From: Hyphobacterium sp. CCMP332
GTDB lineage: Bacteria > Bacteroidota > Bacteroidia > Cytophagales > CCMP332
Direction: 5' to 3'
Assembly (NCBI GenBank): GCA_014323545.1
Contig: CP058647.1
Span: forward strand, 440,001 to 504,000
DNA length: 64,000 nucleotides
How positions within the stretch are numbered: position 1 is the first letter of the stretch; each line of letters opens with the position of its first letter. Positions 56,313 to 64,000 of the stretch are shown in pieces. The position numbers and the translations under genes are program-made. A model generated the notes under the pieces. That model was not told the DNA's origin, did not search any database, and saw only the letters and a program-made list of their open reading frames with translations.

Positions 56313-56948
56313 ATGAGAGAGAGTAGAGGCCCTTTGTATTTAAGAGAATACGGGCGAAATCTTCAAAATATAGTTGCTCATATTGATCAGGTCAAAGATA
56401 AAGATGAGAAGAAAAGACTAGCCGAATTGGCCGTTGAATTAATGAAACAAATAAACCCGAACATGACCGATAGTTCGGATAACAACCAGGTTGTATGGGA
56501 TCATTTGTATATGATGTCGGATTATCAACTGGATGTGGAAGGTCCCTTTCCAAAACCGGAACGCGAAGTAGTTCAGGCCAAACCTAAAAGACTTCGCTAT
56601 CCTAGCCAGAGAATAAAATTTCGGCATTATGGAAAAAATGTTGAGTCCTTAATCAATGAAACACTTGAGATAAAAGATGCCGAAGAAAGAAAATCGGCTG
56701 AGATTTATTTGGCGAGATTAATGAAGTCATTTTATATCACCTGGAACAAGGAAAATGTAGACGATGAAGTTATTATTGAGCATTTGGGTCAAATGTCGAA
56801 CTATCAAATCAAACTTAATATAGATGAGGTTCGGGAAAATCGGTTACTTGAGGTTCAAACCAGGGCCAGCAATCCAAACAGAAGTAATACAAGTGCGCGA
56901 AGCAATAACAGACGCAAAGGTGGGGGGGGACGAAGAAGAAGGAATTAA
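56313..56948 (+). CDS. DUF4290 protein with an internal duplication
   Basis: 211 residues built of two related halves. The first is LYLREYGRNLQNIV to WDHLYMMSDYQLDV (about residues 8-75). The second is IKFRHYGKNVESLI to IEHLGQMSNYQIKL (about 99-166). A basic Ser/Asn/Arg/Gly-rich tail (SNNRRKGGGGRRRRN) looks suited to bind nucleic acid. The family is Bacteroidota-specific and commonly precedes murA, which starts 2 nt after the stop here. Function unknown. Confidence 0.85.
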   Translation: MRESRGPLYLREYGRNLQNIVAHIDQVKDKDEKKRLAELAVELMKQINPNMTDSSDNNQVVWDHLYMMSDYQLDVEGPFPKPEREVVQAKPKRLRYPSQRIKFRHYGKNVESLINETLEIKDAEERKSAEIYLARLMKSFYITWNKENVDDEVIIEHLGQMSNYQIKLNIDEVRENRLLEVQTRASNPNRSNTSARSNNRRKGGGGRRRRN

Positions 56949-56950
56949 AT

Positions 56951-58258
56951 ATGCCATCATTTGAAATAACAGGCGGCAAAAAACTCAGTGGATCCATCAC
57001 ACCACAAGGTGCAAAGAACGAGGCCTTACAGGTTATTTGTGCAGTTCTTGCTACTGAAAAACCCGTTTTAATTGAAAATATCCCAAATATTCTCGATGTC
57101 AATAAGTTAATTGATTTATTGAAGAGTCTGGGTGTTAATGTTGATAACAAGGGGAATGGCTCTTTTCTATTTGAAGCCAAAAATATTGATCTAGATTATC
57201 TCAATACCAAGGAATTCAGAAAACAGGGGGCCTCTTTACGGGGCTCAATCATGATTCTTGGCCCACTTCTGGGTCGATTTAAAAAAGGTAAAATTCCAAA
57301 ACCCGGCGGTGATAAAATAGGCAGACGGAGATTGGACACGCACTTTATAGGATTCGAAAAATTAGGTGCAAAATTTAATTACGATGCTGATGACAAGCTT
57401 TTTGAAATTGATGCTTCAAAATTAAAGGGTACCTATATGCTTCTGGATGAAGCTTCTGTTACAGGAACGGCTAATATATTAATGGCCGCAGTATTTGCTA
57501 AAGGAAAAACCAGCATTTATAATGCCGCCTGTGAACCCTATCTTCAGCAGTTGTGTAATATGCTAAACCGCATGGGAGCAAAAATCAGTGGTATCGGTTC
57601 TAATTTACTTGAAATTGAAGGTGTGGAAGTGCTTAATGGCACCGAGCACCGACTTTTACCGGACATGATTGAAGTGGGTAGTTTTATTGGAATGGCTGCC
57701 ATGACGAGTTCTTCCATTACAATCAATGATGTCAATTGGAAGCAGTTGGGAATGATACCCGATGTTTTTAAACGACTTGGAATCAAACTCGAAAAGCAGG
57801 AAGATAGCATTTTTATCCCTGAGCAGGATCATTATGAAATTGAAACATTTATAGATGGATCAATACTAACGGTGGCTGATGCGCCATGGCCAGGATTTAC
57901 GCCTGACCTTTTAAGTATTGTTTTGGTGGTGGCCACACAAGCCAAAGGTACAGTTCTTATTCACCAAAAAATGTTTGAGAGTCGTTTGTTTTTTGTCGAC
58001 AAACTTATTGATATGGGTGCTCAAATCATATTATGCGACCCTCATCGTGCTACTGTAATTGGTCTTGATAAAAAAATAAAACTCAGGGGCATTACAATGA
58101 CTTCTCCTGATATTCGTGCTGGTGTATCCCTTCTTATTGCAGCATTATCTGCAAAAGGAAAGAGCACAATCCTCAATATAGAGCAAATTGATAGGGGTTA
58201 TCAGAATATTGATAGGCGTTTGCAAAATCTTGGGGCAGAAATACAAAGAATCGATTAA
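56951..58258 (+). CDS. murA: UDP-N-acetylglucosamine 1-carboxyvinyltransferase with Asp at the catalytic Cys position
   Basis: First committed step of peptidoglycan synthesis (EPSP-synthase fold). 435 residues. The active-site loop reads KPGGDKIGRRRLDTHF, so D121 stands where E. coli has C115. The lysine/arginine substrate contacts (GAKNEALQ, ASLRGSIMILGPLLGRF, RLFFVDKLIDMGAQ) are conserved. Enzymes with this Cys-to-Asp change (Chlamydia, mycobacteria) are active but insensitive to fosfomycin. Likely read with DUF4290. Confidence 0.95.
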   Translation: MPSFEITGGKKLSGSITPQGAKNEALQVICAVLATEKPVLIENIPNILDVNKLIDLLKSLGVNVDNKGNGSFLFEAKNIDLDYLNTKEFRKQGASLRGSIMILGPLLGRFKKGKIPKPGGDKIGRRRLDTHFIGFEKLGAKFNYDADDKLFEIDASKLKGTYMLLDEASVTGTANILMAAVFAKGKTSIYNAACEPYLQQLCNMLNRMGAKISGIGSNLLEIEGVEVLNGTEHRLLPDMIEVGSFIGMAAMTSSSITINDVNWKQLGMIPDVFKRLGIKLEKQEDSIFIPEQDHYEIETFIDGSILTVADAPWPGFTPDLLSIVLVVATQAKGTVLIHQKMFESRLFFVDKLIDMGAQIILCDPHRATVIGLDKKIKLRGITMTSPDIRAGVSLLIAALSAKGKSTILNIEQIDRGYQNIDRRLQNLGAEIQRID

Positions 58259-58318
58259 AGAAAATTTTTAGTGGTTTTGACAAATATTTTTTCTAATATA
58301 GTATTCAAATAGATAGAT

Positions 58319-58516
58319 ATGTTTAAAAGGCTACTTTCTTTAGTGTTTCTAGCGATGTTTAGCTCGATTATTTTTAGCAGTTGTTCTCCTAACGAACCGG
58401 GGCCCTGCAATTGTCCAGATAATGCACCATGGTCAGTACCGGGAAGCGAAAATTGTTATGATGATCCTCTTGATTGTGAAGCATCTGAAGGCCAACCTTG
58501 TGAAATTTGTTCATAA
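58319..58516 (+). CDS. Small Cys-rich lipoprotein, twin A
   Basis: 65 residues with a lipoprotein signal (IIFSSC), then a 40-residue domain PCNCPDNAPWSVPGSENC to PCEICS. Besides the lipid Cys it has six cysteines in the order CxC, C, C, CxxC. It is a paralogue of the next gene, 13 bp downstream. I recognise no named family; size and Cys spacing suggest a disulfide- or metal-stabilised mini-domain on a membrane surface. Confidence 0.75.
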   Translation: MFKRLLSLVFLAMFSSIIFSSCSPNEPGPCNCPDNAPWSVPGSENCYDDPLDCEASEGQPCEICS

Positions 58517-58529
58517 GCCCTAAGACCTT

Positions 58530-58727
58530 ATGAAAAAAATATTTATGATACTAGCCCTTGTAATTGGGGCAATTTTCATATTTAATGCCTGTAATGAAGA
58601 TGATGAAGTCGACCCGTGTAATTGCCCGGCATCATCGCCCTGGTCAAAAAATGATATCGAAAATTGCTATGCAACTAAAGCTGCTTGTGAGTCGGCTGAA
58701 GGAGGCACCTGTATTATCTGCAACTAA
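58530..58727 (+). CDS. Small Cys-rich lipoprotein, twin B
   Basis: 65 residues with lipobox IFNAC, then DPCNCPASSPWSKNDIENC to GTCIICN. Cysteine spacing and the PCNCP / PWS / ENCY / CxxC anchors match twin A, while the signal peptides and other residues differ: an old tandem duplication under selection. Its stop lies one base from the convergent caspase gene stop. Confidence 0.75.
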   Translation: MKKIFMILALVIGAIFIFNACNEDDEVDPCNCPASSPWSKNDIENCYATKAACESAEGGTCIICN

Positions 58728-58728
58728 T

Positions 58729-61700
58729 CTATTTACTAAAGTCTTTTTCAATAATTCCGAGTCCTCTCAATGCAATTTTTTCAATCGCAGTTTTGAAGTC
58801 TATTTCATTAACTTCAATTATTTCTAATAAGGTCGTGTCTTTAAAAAGTTTAACCTGAATCTTTATTTCTCCTGAATTGTAGCTGTACCTACCATTAAAT
58901 TTATAAGCTCCAGTAAAGTTATCCGAGTTGATAAAAATAAAATCATTCTCTTTATTGTCTACTTGATATTTGAGTTCATCATCGAGTTGCAGGCCTAACT
59001 TACTATAATCCAGAAACATGTGTTCTTCCTGAAATGAAGATTTTAATATTATCGGTCTGGGAGAAATTAGTTTAATTTGAGCCTTTTCACGATTCCCGTA
59101 TTCTCCAATATCTACCTTCCCCGCCTTTTCAGGTACTTTCACTACAGGTTTTTGAACGCTTCCAACATTACTTGCTAATTCGGGTACTTTCGCTGAGGCA
59201 TACTGAAATAAACGATTGACATCCAGATATTGTCCATCTCGGAGTGCGTCTCCTTTCATACCAAAAAGTAGGCTGTAGGTCAATAAACCCTGGCCATACA
59301 AACTGGTCTCATAAGAAACATTATCAGATTCTGAACCGGCTAAAATATGTAACCCTGTTTCAGAAATGAGTTTTTCAAGCGCTTTTTCTTCTTTGGTACT
59401 TAAATGTCCGATCTGATTATTGAATTTATCGATCATTTCACCGGAATGGCAGGCATCTAAAATCATCACCATATTCAGCGAAGAAATTTTGCTCAAAGAT
59501 TCGCCCAATTCTTTATCTGAAATTGAATAAGATGAAGGATTGTTCAAACTTTTACTCTCCTGATAAGACGCCTCCTTGGTCAATAAATAGTAATTCTTAT
59601 CATCTTCTTTTCCCTGAGCCCCATGTCCTGCAAAATAAAATAAGAATACATCCTGCGGATTTATTTTTTTTGATATCTCATAGAGTGCTTTTAAAGTATT
59701 TTCCTTGGTCGGTTGTAAATTACTTTCTGAATTAATTGAATTTAGGTCGACTATTTCGACATTAGCTTGTCCAAAATAATTACTTGCCCCATTTTGAATT
59801 GCTTCAGAAATACTTTTGGCATCTTTCGATGAGAAATTCAAATCGAGCTTAGTTCCGGTATAATCTGAAACCCCGATGATTAGAGCATAAAATTTTTGAG
59901 TTTCATGCTTGGTATTTGTGTTCCAAATGTATTTTATTCTTTCCGGTGATGATTTAAGGTCACCGGCAGCATTGCTGACCTTTACGCTTATTTCATTTAT
60001 TTCGTTGGGAATTAAAAAGGGATGAGACTCAACCTTGTATTGAATTTGATTTTCAATCAAATCTTCCGAAGGACTAAATTCTTTTGCTTTTTTATTATTA
60101 ATGAAGACATCAACTTTTCCTATTCCCCCTCCCCTTTCTTGCAAATCAACACCGAGAATTCCACCATTTACTGCAGGATGCAGTATTCTAATTTCAGGGT
60201 ATAATTCAAAATGCTCTATAGCTGATCGAGGCTGTATGGGTTGAATGTTATAGCCAAATATTTTAGAAAGGAGTTTAGGTTCGTAATACTTCTCCTTAAT
60301 TTGATCAAGTGAAATGTATTCAGAACCCTGCACATAATGCATATCTTCCATTGCGGATCTGCTCGCATCATATACACCATTGTTTAACATTGTAACTAAT
60401 TCCTCCCCTTCCAAAGGGTATATGGAGGCTGGGTAGTATTTATGATCTGAATAAAGCTTATTAAGCGACCAGATTTTCAGACTACCATCTTCTGAAGAAG
60501 CAATCACATAATCGCGTTTGGCATCGTACTGAACCTCAGTAATTGTTGATTGAAGACCTTCGAGTTTTTGCATGATCTGAAGTGAATCGACACTCCATAA
60601 ATTGATGCTGTAATCTGCCTCTTCCCCTTTTTTATCCACGCTGATCTTCCATGACAGAAATTTATTTCCTGATTCAATTACTTTAATTCTTTCTCCCTTA
60701 TAATTTTCAGGCAATTCACATTTGCTTAATAGTTTCCCATTATTGGAAAATACTTTGATTTTGATTCCATCATCATTTGAAATAAGCAATACCCTTTCTC
60801 CATTTTGAAAAAAATCAAAATCAATGATGTCTTTAGCTTTAATTTTAGAAATTCTCTTCTGCGATTGTGCATCGTAAAGATAGATTTTGCTGTTGCCACT
60901 TTTAATGCAGAAGAGATTTCCTTTTTCATCTGCCTTTACTTCAAAGGCTTCCTTAATATTTATAATAGATTTAGTTTTATTTTCAATATTAAATAGGCTA
61001 ATCCCATTGTTTTCATCTTTCTTTAGTAACAGCCTGTCATTGACAAAGCACGTATTTCCATTGGGGTAAATACCTGTTAGTGGAAATTTAAGTCTTGGCT
61101 CATAATTTACCGTATTGTAGATAACAAGTGAATCTGCTTTAACCAAGGCCATATTTAAACCACTATTTGAAAAATCAACTCTGAAAGCCGGGTTGGAATT
61201 TGATAAAACACGTGTTTCCTGAATCTCTCTTAAATCATATAATCGAATTCCATTTTTGCTGCTAGCCAGGCTCAGAATCTGTGCATTTGGAGCAATATCA
61301 AAATCTTTAATCCTTTCAGTGAATCCCTGAAATCTTCGAACAAATCTTTTTTTATCAAAACTGTACGCTCCTATGGAATAATCGTAATCCGGAATAAAGA
61401 GAACATTCGAATCCGGGTCAAATTCAATGGTTTGAATTGATAGGTTATATGGATCTAAGTCTTTTCTTAATTGAAATTCATAAGAATCTATTAAAGGGTC
61501 TAAAGTTTCAGCATTTAAGAATGTAATATCCGTTGGACCTCTGCCTGCTATTATCAAAATAGAATCAACAACAACCGCTTTCTTTACCTTGAAAGGAATT
61601 TTTTTTAAGTATGTAAGTGATTTATTCAGAAGATCAATTTTTATTATCACTCCATTCTGACAAATCCCTAAATGTGTTTTATCCTCTATCAATATTTCGT

Positions 61701-62313
61701 TGATCACCCAATTTTGATCATTTTTAAAAGCAGTTTTTTTACCCTTCTCATCTATAGAAATAAAATGACCGTTTTTGAGCGCTACCAATAATAGCTTTCC
61801 CTCATCTATTGCAGCAATGCTTGATATTTTGCCTTCAAATGATATATCCTGAACAATTTTAAAATACGCATAATTGACTTCTTTTACTGTGCTGTCGTCT
61901 GAATAAGTATAAAAGGTCTCAGCATTTTTGCCAAAAACCAATCCGTTCACTTTCCCTTTGTGAATTTGACGGTCAGAGCGTTTTCTGTTTTTTCTTATAT
62001 CATAAGAAAGCACTCTTCCCGAGCCATCAGCACTAAGCAATTGTGCAAAATCCGGGTGAAATGCCAATGCCGAAATTGGGTCATTATGGAAATTGGATTG
62101 GCGTATCTCCTTTTCAGCATCAAAATTCCAAATGGTGTATGAATTATTTCCCTGACTACTCGCCAGCCATCGCTCATTATTGTGATAATCAATTAAAACA
62201 ACAGGCGTAGTATGACCCTTTGGAACAATTAATTCAGCCTCCTGGGCGAGTATATGACCACAACTAAGAAAAACACAATAGAAAAATGAAGAAAAGGAGA
62301 AACTTATTTTCAA
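58729..62313 (-). CDS. Exported WD40-propeller protein with C-terminal caspase-like peptidase (C14)
   Basis: 1194 residues. A signal peptide (ending near HILAQ) is followed by WD40-like propeller repeats over roughly residues 25-640. A linker and beta domain lead to a caspase-like domain starting KFYALIIGVSDYTG (about 815). The catalytic dyad is present: H897 in YFAGHG and C955 in ILDACHSG. A beta-rich tail of about 150 residues closes the protein. WD40-caspase fusions occur in Bacteroidota and cyanobacteria; roles are mostly unknown. The signal peptide predicts periplasmic or surface action, unusual for a cell-death protease. Confidence 0.88.
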   Translation of the reverse strand: MKISFSFSSFFYCVFLSCGHILAQEAELIVPKGHTTPVVLIDYHNNERWLASSQGNNSYTIWNFDAEKEIRQSNFHNDPISALAFHPDFAQLLSADGSGRVLSYDIRKNRKRSDRQIHKGKVNGLVFGKNAETFYTYSDDSTVKEVNYAYFKIVQDISFEGKISSIAAIDEGKLLLVALKNGHFISIDEKGKKTAFKNDQNWVINEILIEDKTHLGICQNGVIIKIDLLNKSLTYLKKIPFKVKKAVVVDSILIIAGRGPTDITFLNAETLDPLIDSYEFQLRKDLDPYNLSIQTIEFDPDSNVLFIPDYDYSIGAYSFDKKRFVRRFQGFTERIKDFDIAPNAQILSLASSKNGIRLYDLREIQETRVLSNSNPAFRVDFSNSGLNMALVKADSLVIYNTVNYEPRLKFPLTGIYPNGNTCFVNDRLLLKKDENNGISLFNIENKTKSIINIKEAFEVKADEKGNLFCIKSGNSKIYLYDAQSQKRISKIKAKDIIDFDFFQNGERVLLISNDDGIKIKVFSNNGKLLSKCELPENYKGERIKVIESGNKFLSWKISVDKKGEEADYSINLWSVDSLQIMQKLEGLQSTITEVQYDAKRDYVIASSEDGSLKIWSLNKLYSDHKYYPASIYPLEGEELVTMLNNGVYDASRSAMEDMHYVQGSEYISLDQIKEKYYEPKLLSKIFGYNIQPIQPRSAIEHFELYPEIRILHPAVNGGILGVDLQERGGGIGKVDVFINNKKAKEFSPSEDLIENQIQYKVESHPFLIPNEINEISVKVSNAAGDLKSSPERIKYIWNTNTKHETQKFYALIIGVSDYTGTKLDLNFSSKDAKSISEAIQNGASNYFGQANVEIVDLNSINSESNLQPTKENTLKALYEISKKINPQDVFLFYFAGHGAQGKEDDKNYYLLTKEASYQESKSLNNPSSYSISDKELGESLSKISSLNMVMILDACHSGEMIDKFNNQIGHLSTKEEKALEKLISETGLHILAGSESDNVSYETSLYGQGLLTYSLLFGMKGDALRDGQYLDVNRLFQYASAKVPELASNVGSVQKPVVKVPEKAGKVDIGEYGNREKAQIKLISPRPIILKSSFQEEHMFLDYSKLGLQLDDELKYQVDNKENDFIFINSDNFTGAYKFNGRYSYNSGEIKIQVKLFKDTTLLEIIEVNEIDFKTAIEKIALRGLGIIEKDFSK

Positions 62314-62321
62314 TTCAATTC

Positions 62322-62804
62322 TTAATATGGAATTCCGGTTTTTTTATATATGAAATGCAATAACCAAATTGGACCTATTAGTAAAAATTGTACATCTTTT
62401 AAAAAGGATGGTTTTTTGCCTTCAATATTATGTCCAAAAAATTGACCTACCCAGGCCAATACAAATACAATTATAGAAAACTGCCAGAGTGGTAATTCTA
62501 GATATTTATCAATCGCATAACAAGACCATAGTAAAGCATAAGAGATGATTATCATACCTATGGCCAATGCAATGGATAATCGGAAGTAATAAAGCAAGGC
62601 AAAAATGATAAACAGGCTTGCAAAATTTACATACTTCTGAAAAGCTGATGGAAAAAATCCTTGTATAAAATCACTCGGAATTGACCAAAGCAGACCAAGT
62701 AAACTAAATGTGATGGCGGGAACACAAATCCAGTGAATTAATTTATTGGTAGGGTTTTGATGACTAGACCCGTACTCTTCAAGAAGTCTATCAATTGTTC
62801 TCAT
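62322..62804 (-). CDS. DUF962 / Mpo1-like membrane protein
   Basis: 160 residues with four membrane segments. The DUF962 pattern is clear: YGSSHQNPTNKLIHWICVP at the start and GHNIEGKKPSFLKDVQFLLIGP at the end. Yeast Mpo1 is a 2-hydroxy fatty acid dioxygenase using iron bound by such His residues, so an oxidative lipid role is possible. It starts 64 nt after the next upstream gene, and its stop is 9 nt from the caspase gene start. Confidence 0.88.
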   Translation of the reverse strand: MRTIDRLLEEYGSSHQNPTNKLIHWICVPAITFSLLGLLWSIPSDFIQGFFPSAFQKYVNFASLFIIFALLYYFRLSIALAIGMIIISYALLWSCYAIDKYLELPLWQFSIIVFVLAWVGQFFGHNIEGKKPSFLKDVQFLLIGPIWLLHFIYKKTGIPY

Positions 62805-62867
62805 TTCATAAAAAGTATAGCAATTTAATCAATCTTAGAAAAATTGATCAATAATCAGAGGTCTGAT

Positions 62868-63380
62868 TTAAGATTTAGTTCTGACCTGTTCCCAGGATTT
62901 TAACTGCCAAACAATATTGGAACTGCAGATTTCATTATTGTTCTGATCGAAGGTAATTAGTTTAACGGGAAAATCAACTGGAGAGATTTTAGCCTTATCT
63001 TTTAATTCTTGAATTTCTGCTTCGCTCAATTTAAAGCTCACATAAACCTTTGCTTTTGCCTGATAAACGTAGTCAAGATGGATGCTTTTCATGATTATCC
63101 GAAATTCAGACGGATCAAGTCTTGAAATAATTAGAATACCTGAGGCAAGTTCATTGAGTGTTGCAAGTGCACAAGCGTGAATCCCTTTGATATGATTTAA
63201 ATTCCTTTTAATATAAGGCAACTCGATTCTGACTGAATTTGGACTTATTTCTATTATTTTAAATCTATGGGGCTTATTGAAAGGTACGAATCGCGAAATT
63301 CCAAGATTGAGTAAAAACAAATGAAATTTAGACTTGTATGCACGCTGAAATGCAGATTGCAAATATGATTTTCCTTTCAT
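62868..63380 (-). CDS. DUF4442 hotdog-fold protein (possible thioesterase)
   Basis: 170 residues. HIKGIHACALATLNELASG is the hotdog-fold helix motif of DUF4442/PaaI-like thioesterases. No signal peptide. Its ATG overlaps the stop of the DUF2911 gene by one base (TAATG), so they are coupled. Acyl substrate unknown. Confidence 0.82.
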   Translation of the reverse strand: MKGKSYLQSAFQRAYKSKFHLFLLNLGISRFVPFNKPHRFKIIEISPNSVRIELPYIKRNLNHIKGIHACALATLNELASGILIISRLDPSEFRIIMKSIHLDYVYQAKAKVYVSFKLSEAEIQELKDKAKISPVDFPVKLITFDQNNNEICSSNIVWQLKSWEQVRTKS

Positions 63381-63913
63381 TACAAAATTTTTAAGGGAAT
63401 GTGAACTTGAATATTATCCCACCACAGGATCATATTTACAACATTTTCTTTTTCCGCTTGCCTAAATTCTATTAAAAAGTCTTCCCTTTCTGCAGATTTT
63501 ATTATCGGGACAGTAATTCTTAACAAATCCTGCTTTCTGTCGTATTCAAAAGCTCCAAACTGCCCTAGTTTTTTGTTGAGAATAATAATCCATGAATTTT
63601 CACCGGGTACAGTAAAAAGTGAGTATGTCCCTGCTTTTAAGAATTTTGGCCCAAAGTAAATGTCTTTGGTAAAAGTAATTTCAGTAGCTTCATTTGCTCC
63701 TGTGCGCCAAACTCTGCCATATGGGACAAAACCGCCAAAAACTTTGCGGCCTCTTTTGAAAGGTTTTCCATAGGTAACCTTAATATAGGTATTGTTTAAC
63801 TTGTATTGAGCGATGGCAATAGGACTGTCCCTATACCCCGGGTATTCCTGTGATATTGCCGAATTTGTGGCAATTACGAAAATAAAAAATAAGCCAAGCC
63901 CAATTTTTTTCAT
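63380..63913 (-). CDS. DUF2911 secreted protein
   Basis: 177 residues with a signal peptide (ATNSAISQ). The DUF2911 core is unmistakable: IKVTYGKPFKRGRKVFGG, VPYGRVWRTGANEATEITF, and LKAGTYSLFTVPGENSWIIILNK in part. A beta-rich periplasmic or exported domain common in Bacteroidota; function unknown. Confidence 0.88.
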   Translation of the reverse strand: MKKIGLGLFFIFVIATNSAISQEYPGYRDSPIAIAQYKLNNTYIKVTYGKPFKRGRKVFGGFVPYGRVWRTGANEATEITFTKDIYFGPKFLKAGTYSLFTVPGENSWIIILNKKLGQFGAFEYDRKQDLLRITVPIIKSAEREDFLIEFRQAEKENVVNMILWWDNIQVHIPLKIL

Positions 63914-63948
63914 AGATTGAATGCTAACCTCAAAAATCGTACTAAATA

Positions 63949-64000
63949 TTATATAATATTGACTTCGCGTTCGAGTTGTATTCCGAATTTGCTTTTAATA
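63949..64000 (-). CDS. murB: C-terminal end of UDP-N-acetylenolpyruvoylglucosamine reductase (partial)
   Basis: Only 16 codons and the TAA are in the window: IKSKFGIQLEREVNII. This is the typical last line of type II MurB (KFGI-x-LE-x-EV-x-II). The reaction reduces enolpyruvyl-UDP-GlcNAc to UDP-MurNAc. The identification rests on this short tail alone. Confidence 0.65.
   Translation of the reverse strand, partial: IKSKFGIQLEREVNII

Overview
This window looks like an ordinary chromosomal segment from a Bacteroidota bacterium, most likely of the Cytophagales / Cyclobacteriaceae kind. The evidence is AT-rich DNA, few recognisable Shine-Dalgarno sites, several TTG or GTG starts, and -7 boxes of the TAnnTTTG type. 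It also carries genes typical of that phylum: a TamL-type lipoprotein barrel, glutamine synthetase III, a histone H1-like small protein, DUF4290, DUF6913, DUF4920, DUF3109 and DUF2911 proteins, LytS/LytTR signalling, and a MurA with Asp in place of the catalytic Cys. I see no prophage, CRISPR array or classical insertion sequence.

Layout. Positions 1-1847 hold the 5' part of a RelA/SpoT gene. A tRNA-Leu with a broken copy just upstream follows, then tig-clpP-clpX. Positions 5.6-8.6 kb carry menC, a DUF922-like zinc protease, a universal stress protein and a small SAP-like protein. Positions 8.7-9.8 kb are the most unusual part: a 107-bp tandem repeat, a terminator and a minus-strand tRNA cluster (Ser, Arg, Pro) with a small GIY-YIG nuclease and two broken tRNA copies. 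Positions 9.9-16.9 kb look like one operon: an Opp/Dpp binding protein and two permeases, BatB, BatC and a thiolase. Positions 16.9-27.2 kb hold a MORN-type protein, purC, a STAS protein, ribonuclease Z, a queuosine-precursor transporter, a TrmH-family methylase, tamL, a fused two-oxoacid dehydrogenase E1 and a PAP2 phosphatase. Positions 27.4-38.3 kb hold a penicillin acylase, tsaC, DUF4920, an M61 peptidase, a lipoprotein, ligA, DUF6913, dapA and the H1-like protein. Positions 38.4-50 kb hold an alpha-oxoamine synthase, accC, DUF1015, an FAD oxidoreductase lacking its cysteines, a LytTR two-component operon with a five-repeat lipoprotein, and glnN. Positions 50.1-64 kb hold mtaB, an M2 dipeptidase, DUF3109, a UvrD helicase, DUF4290, murA, twin Cys-rich lipoproteins, a WD40-caspase protein, DUF962, DUF4442 and DUF2911 proteins, and the tail of murB.

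Themes. tRNA biology is well represented (rnz, trmH-type, queuosine uptake, tsaC, mtaB and four intact tRNAs), as are protein quality control and peptide handling, and envelope assembly.

Best candidate for something undescribed. Next to three of the four intact tRNA genes (Leu, Arg, Pro), on the 5' side, lies a partial copy of the 5' half of the same tRNA. Each partial copy is split at the D-loop/D-stem border by a small palindrome (20 bp, or a 29-bp variant). For tRNA-Arg the stretch between partial and complete copy is a GIY-YIG nuclease gene whose stop codon is supplied by the tRNA D-loop. This resembles a minimal nuclease cassette that inserts into tRNA genes and carries a replacement 5' half, with the Leu and Pro cases as remnants. 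The architecture is read directly from the sequence. Mobility is inference.
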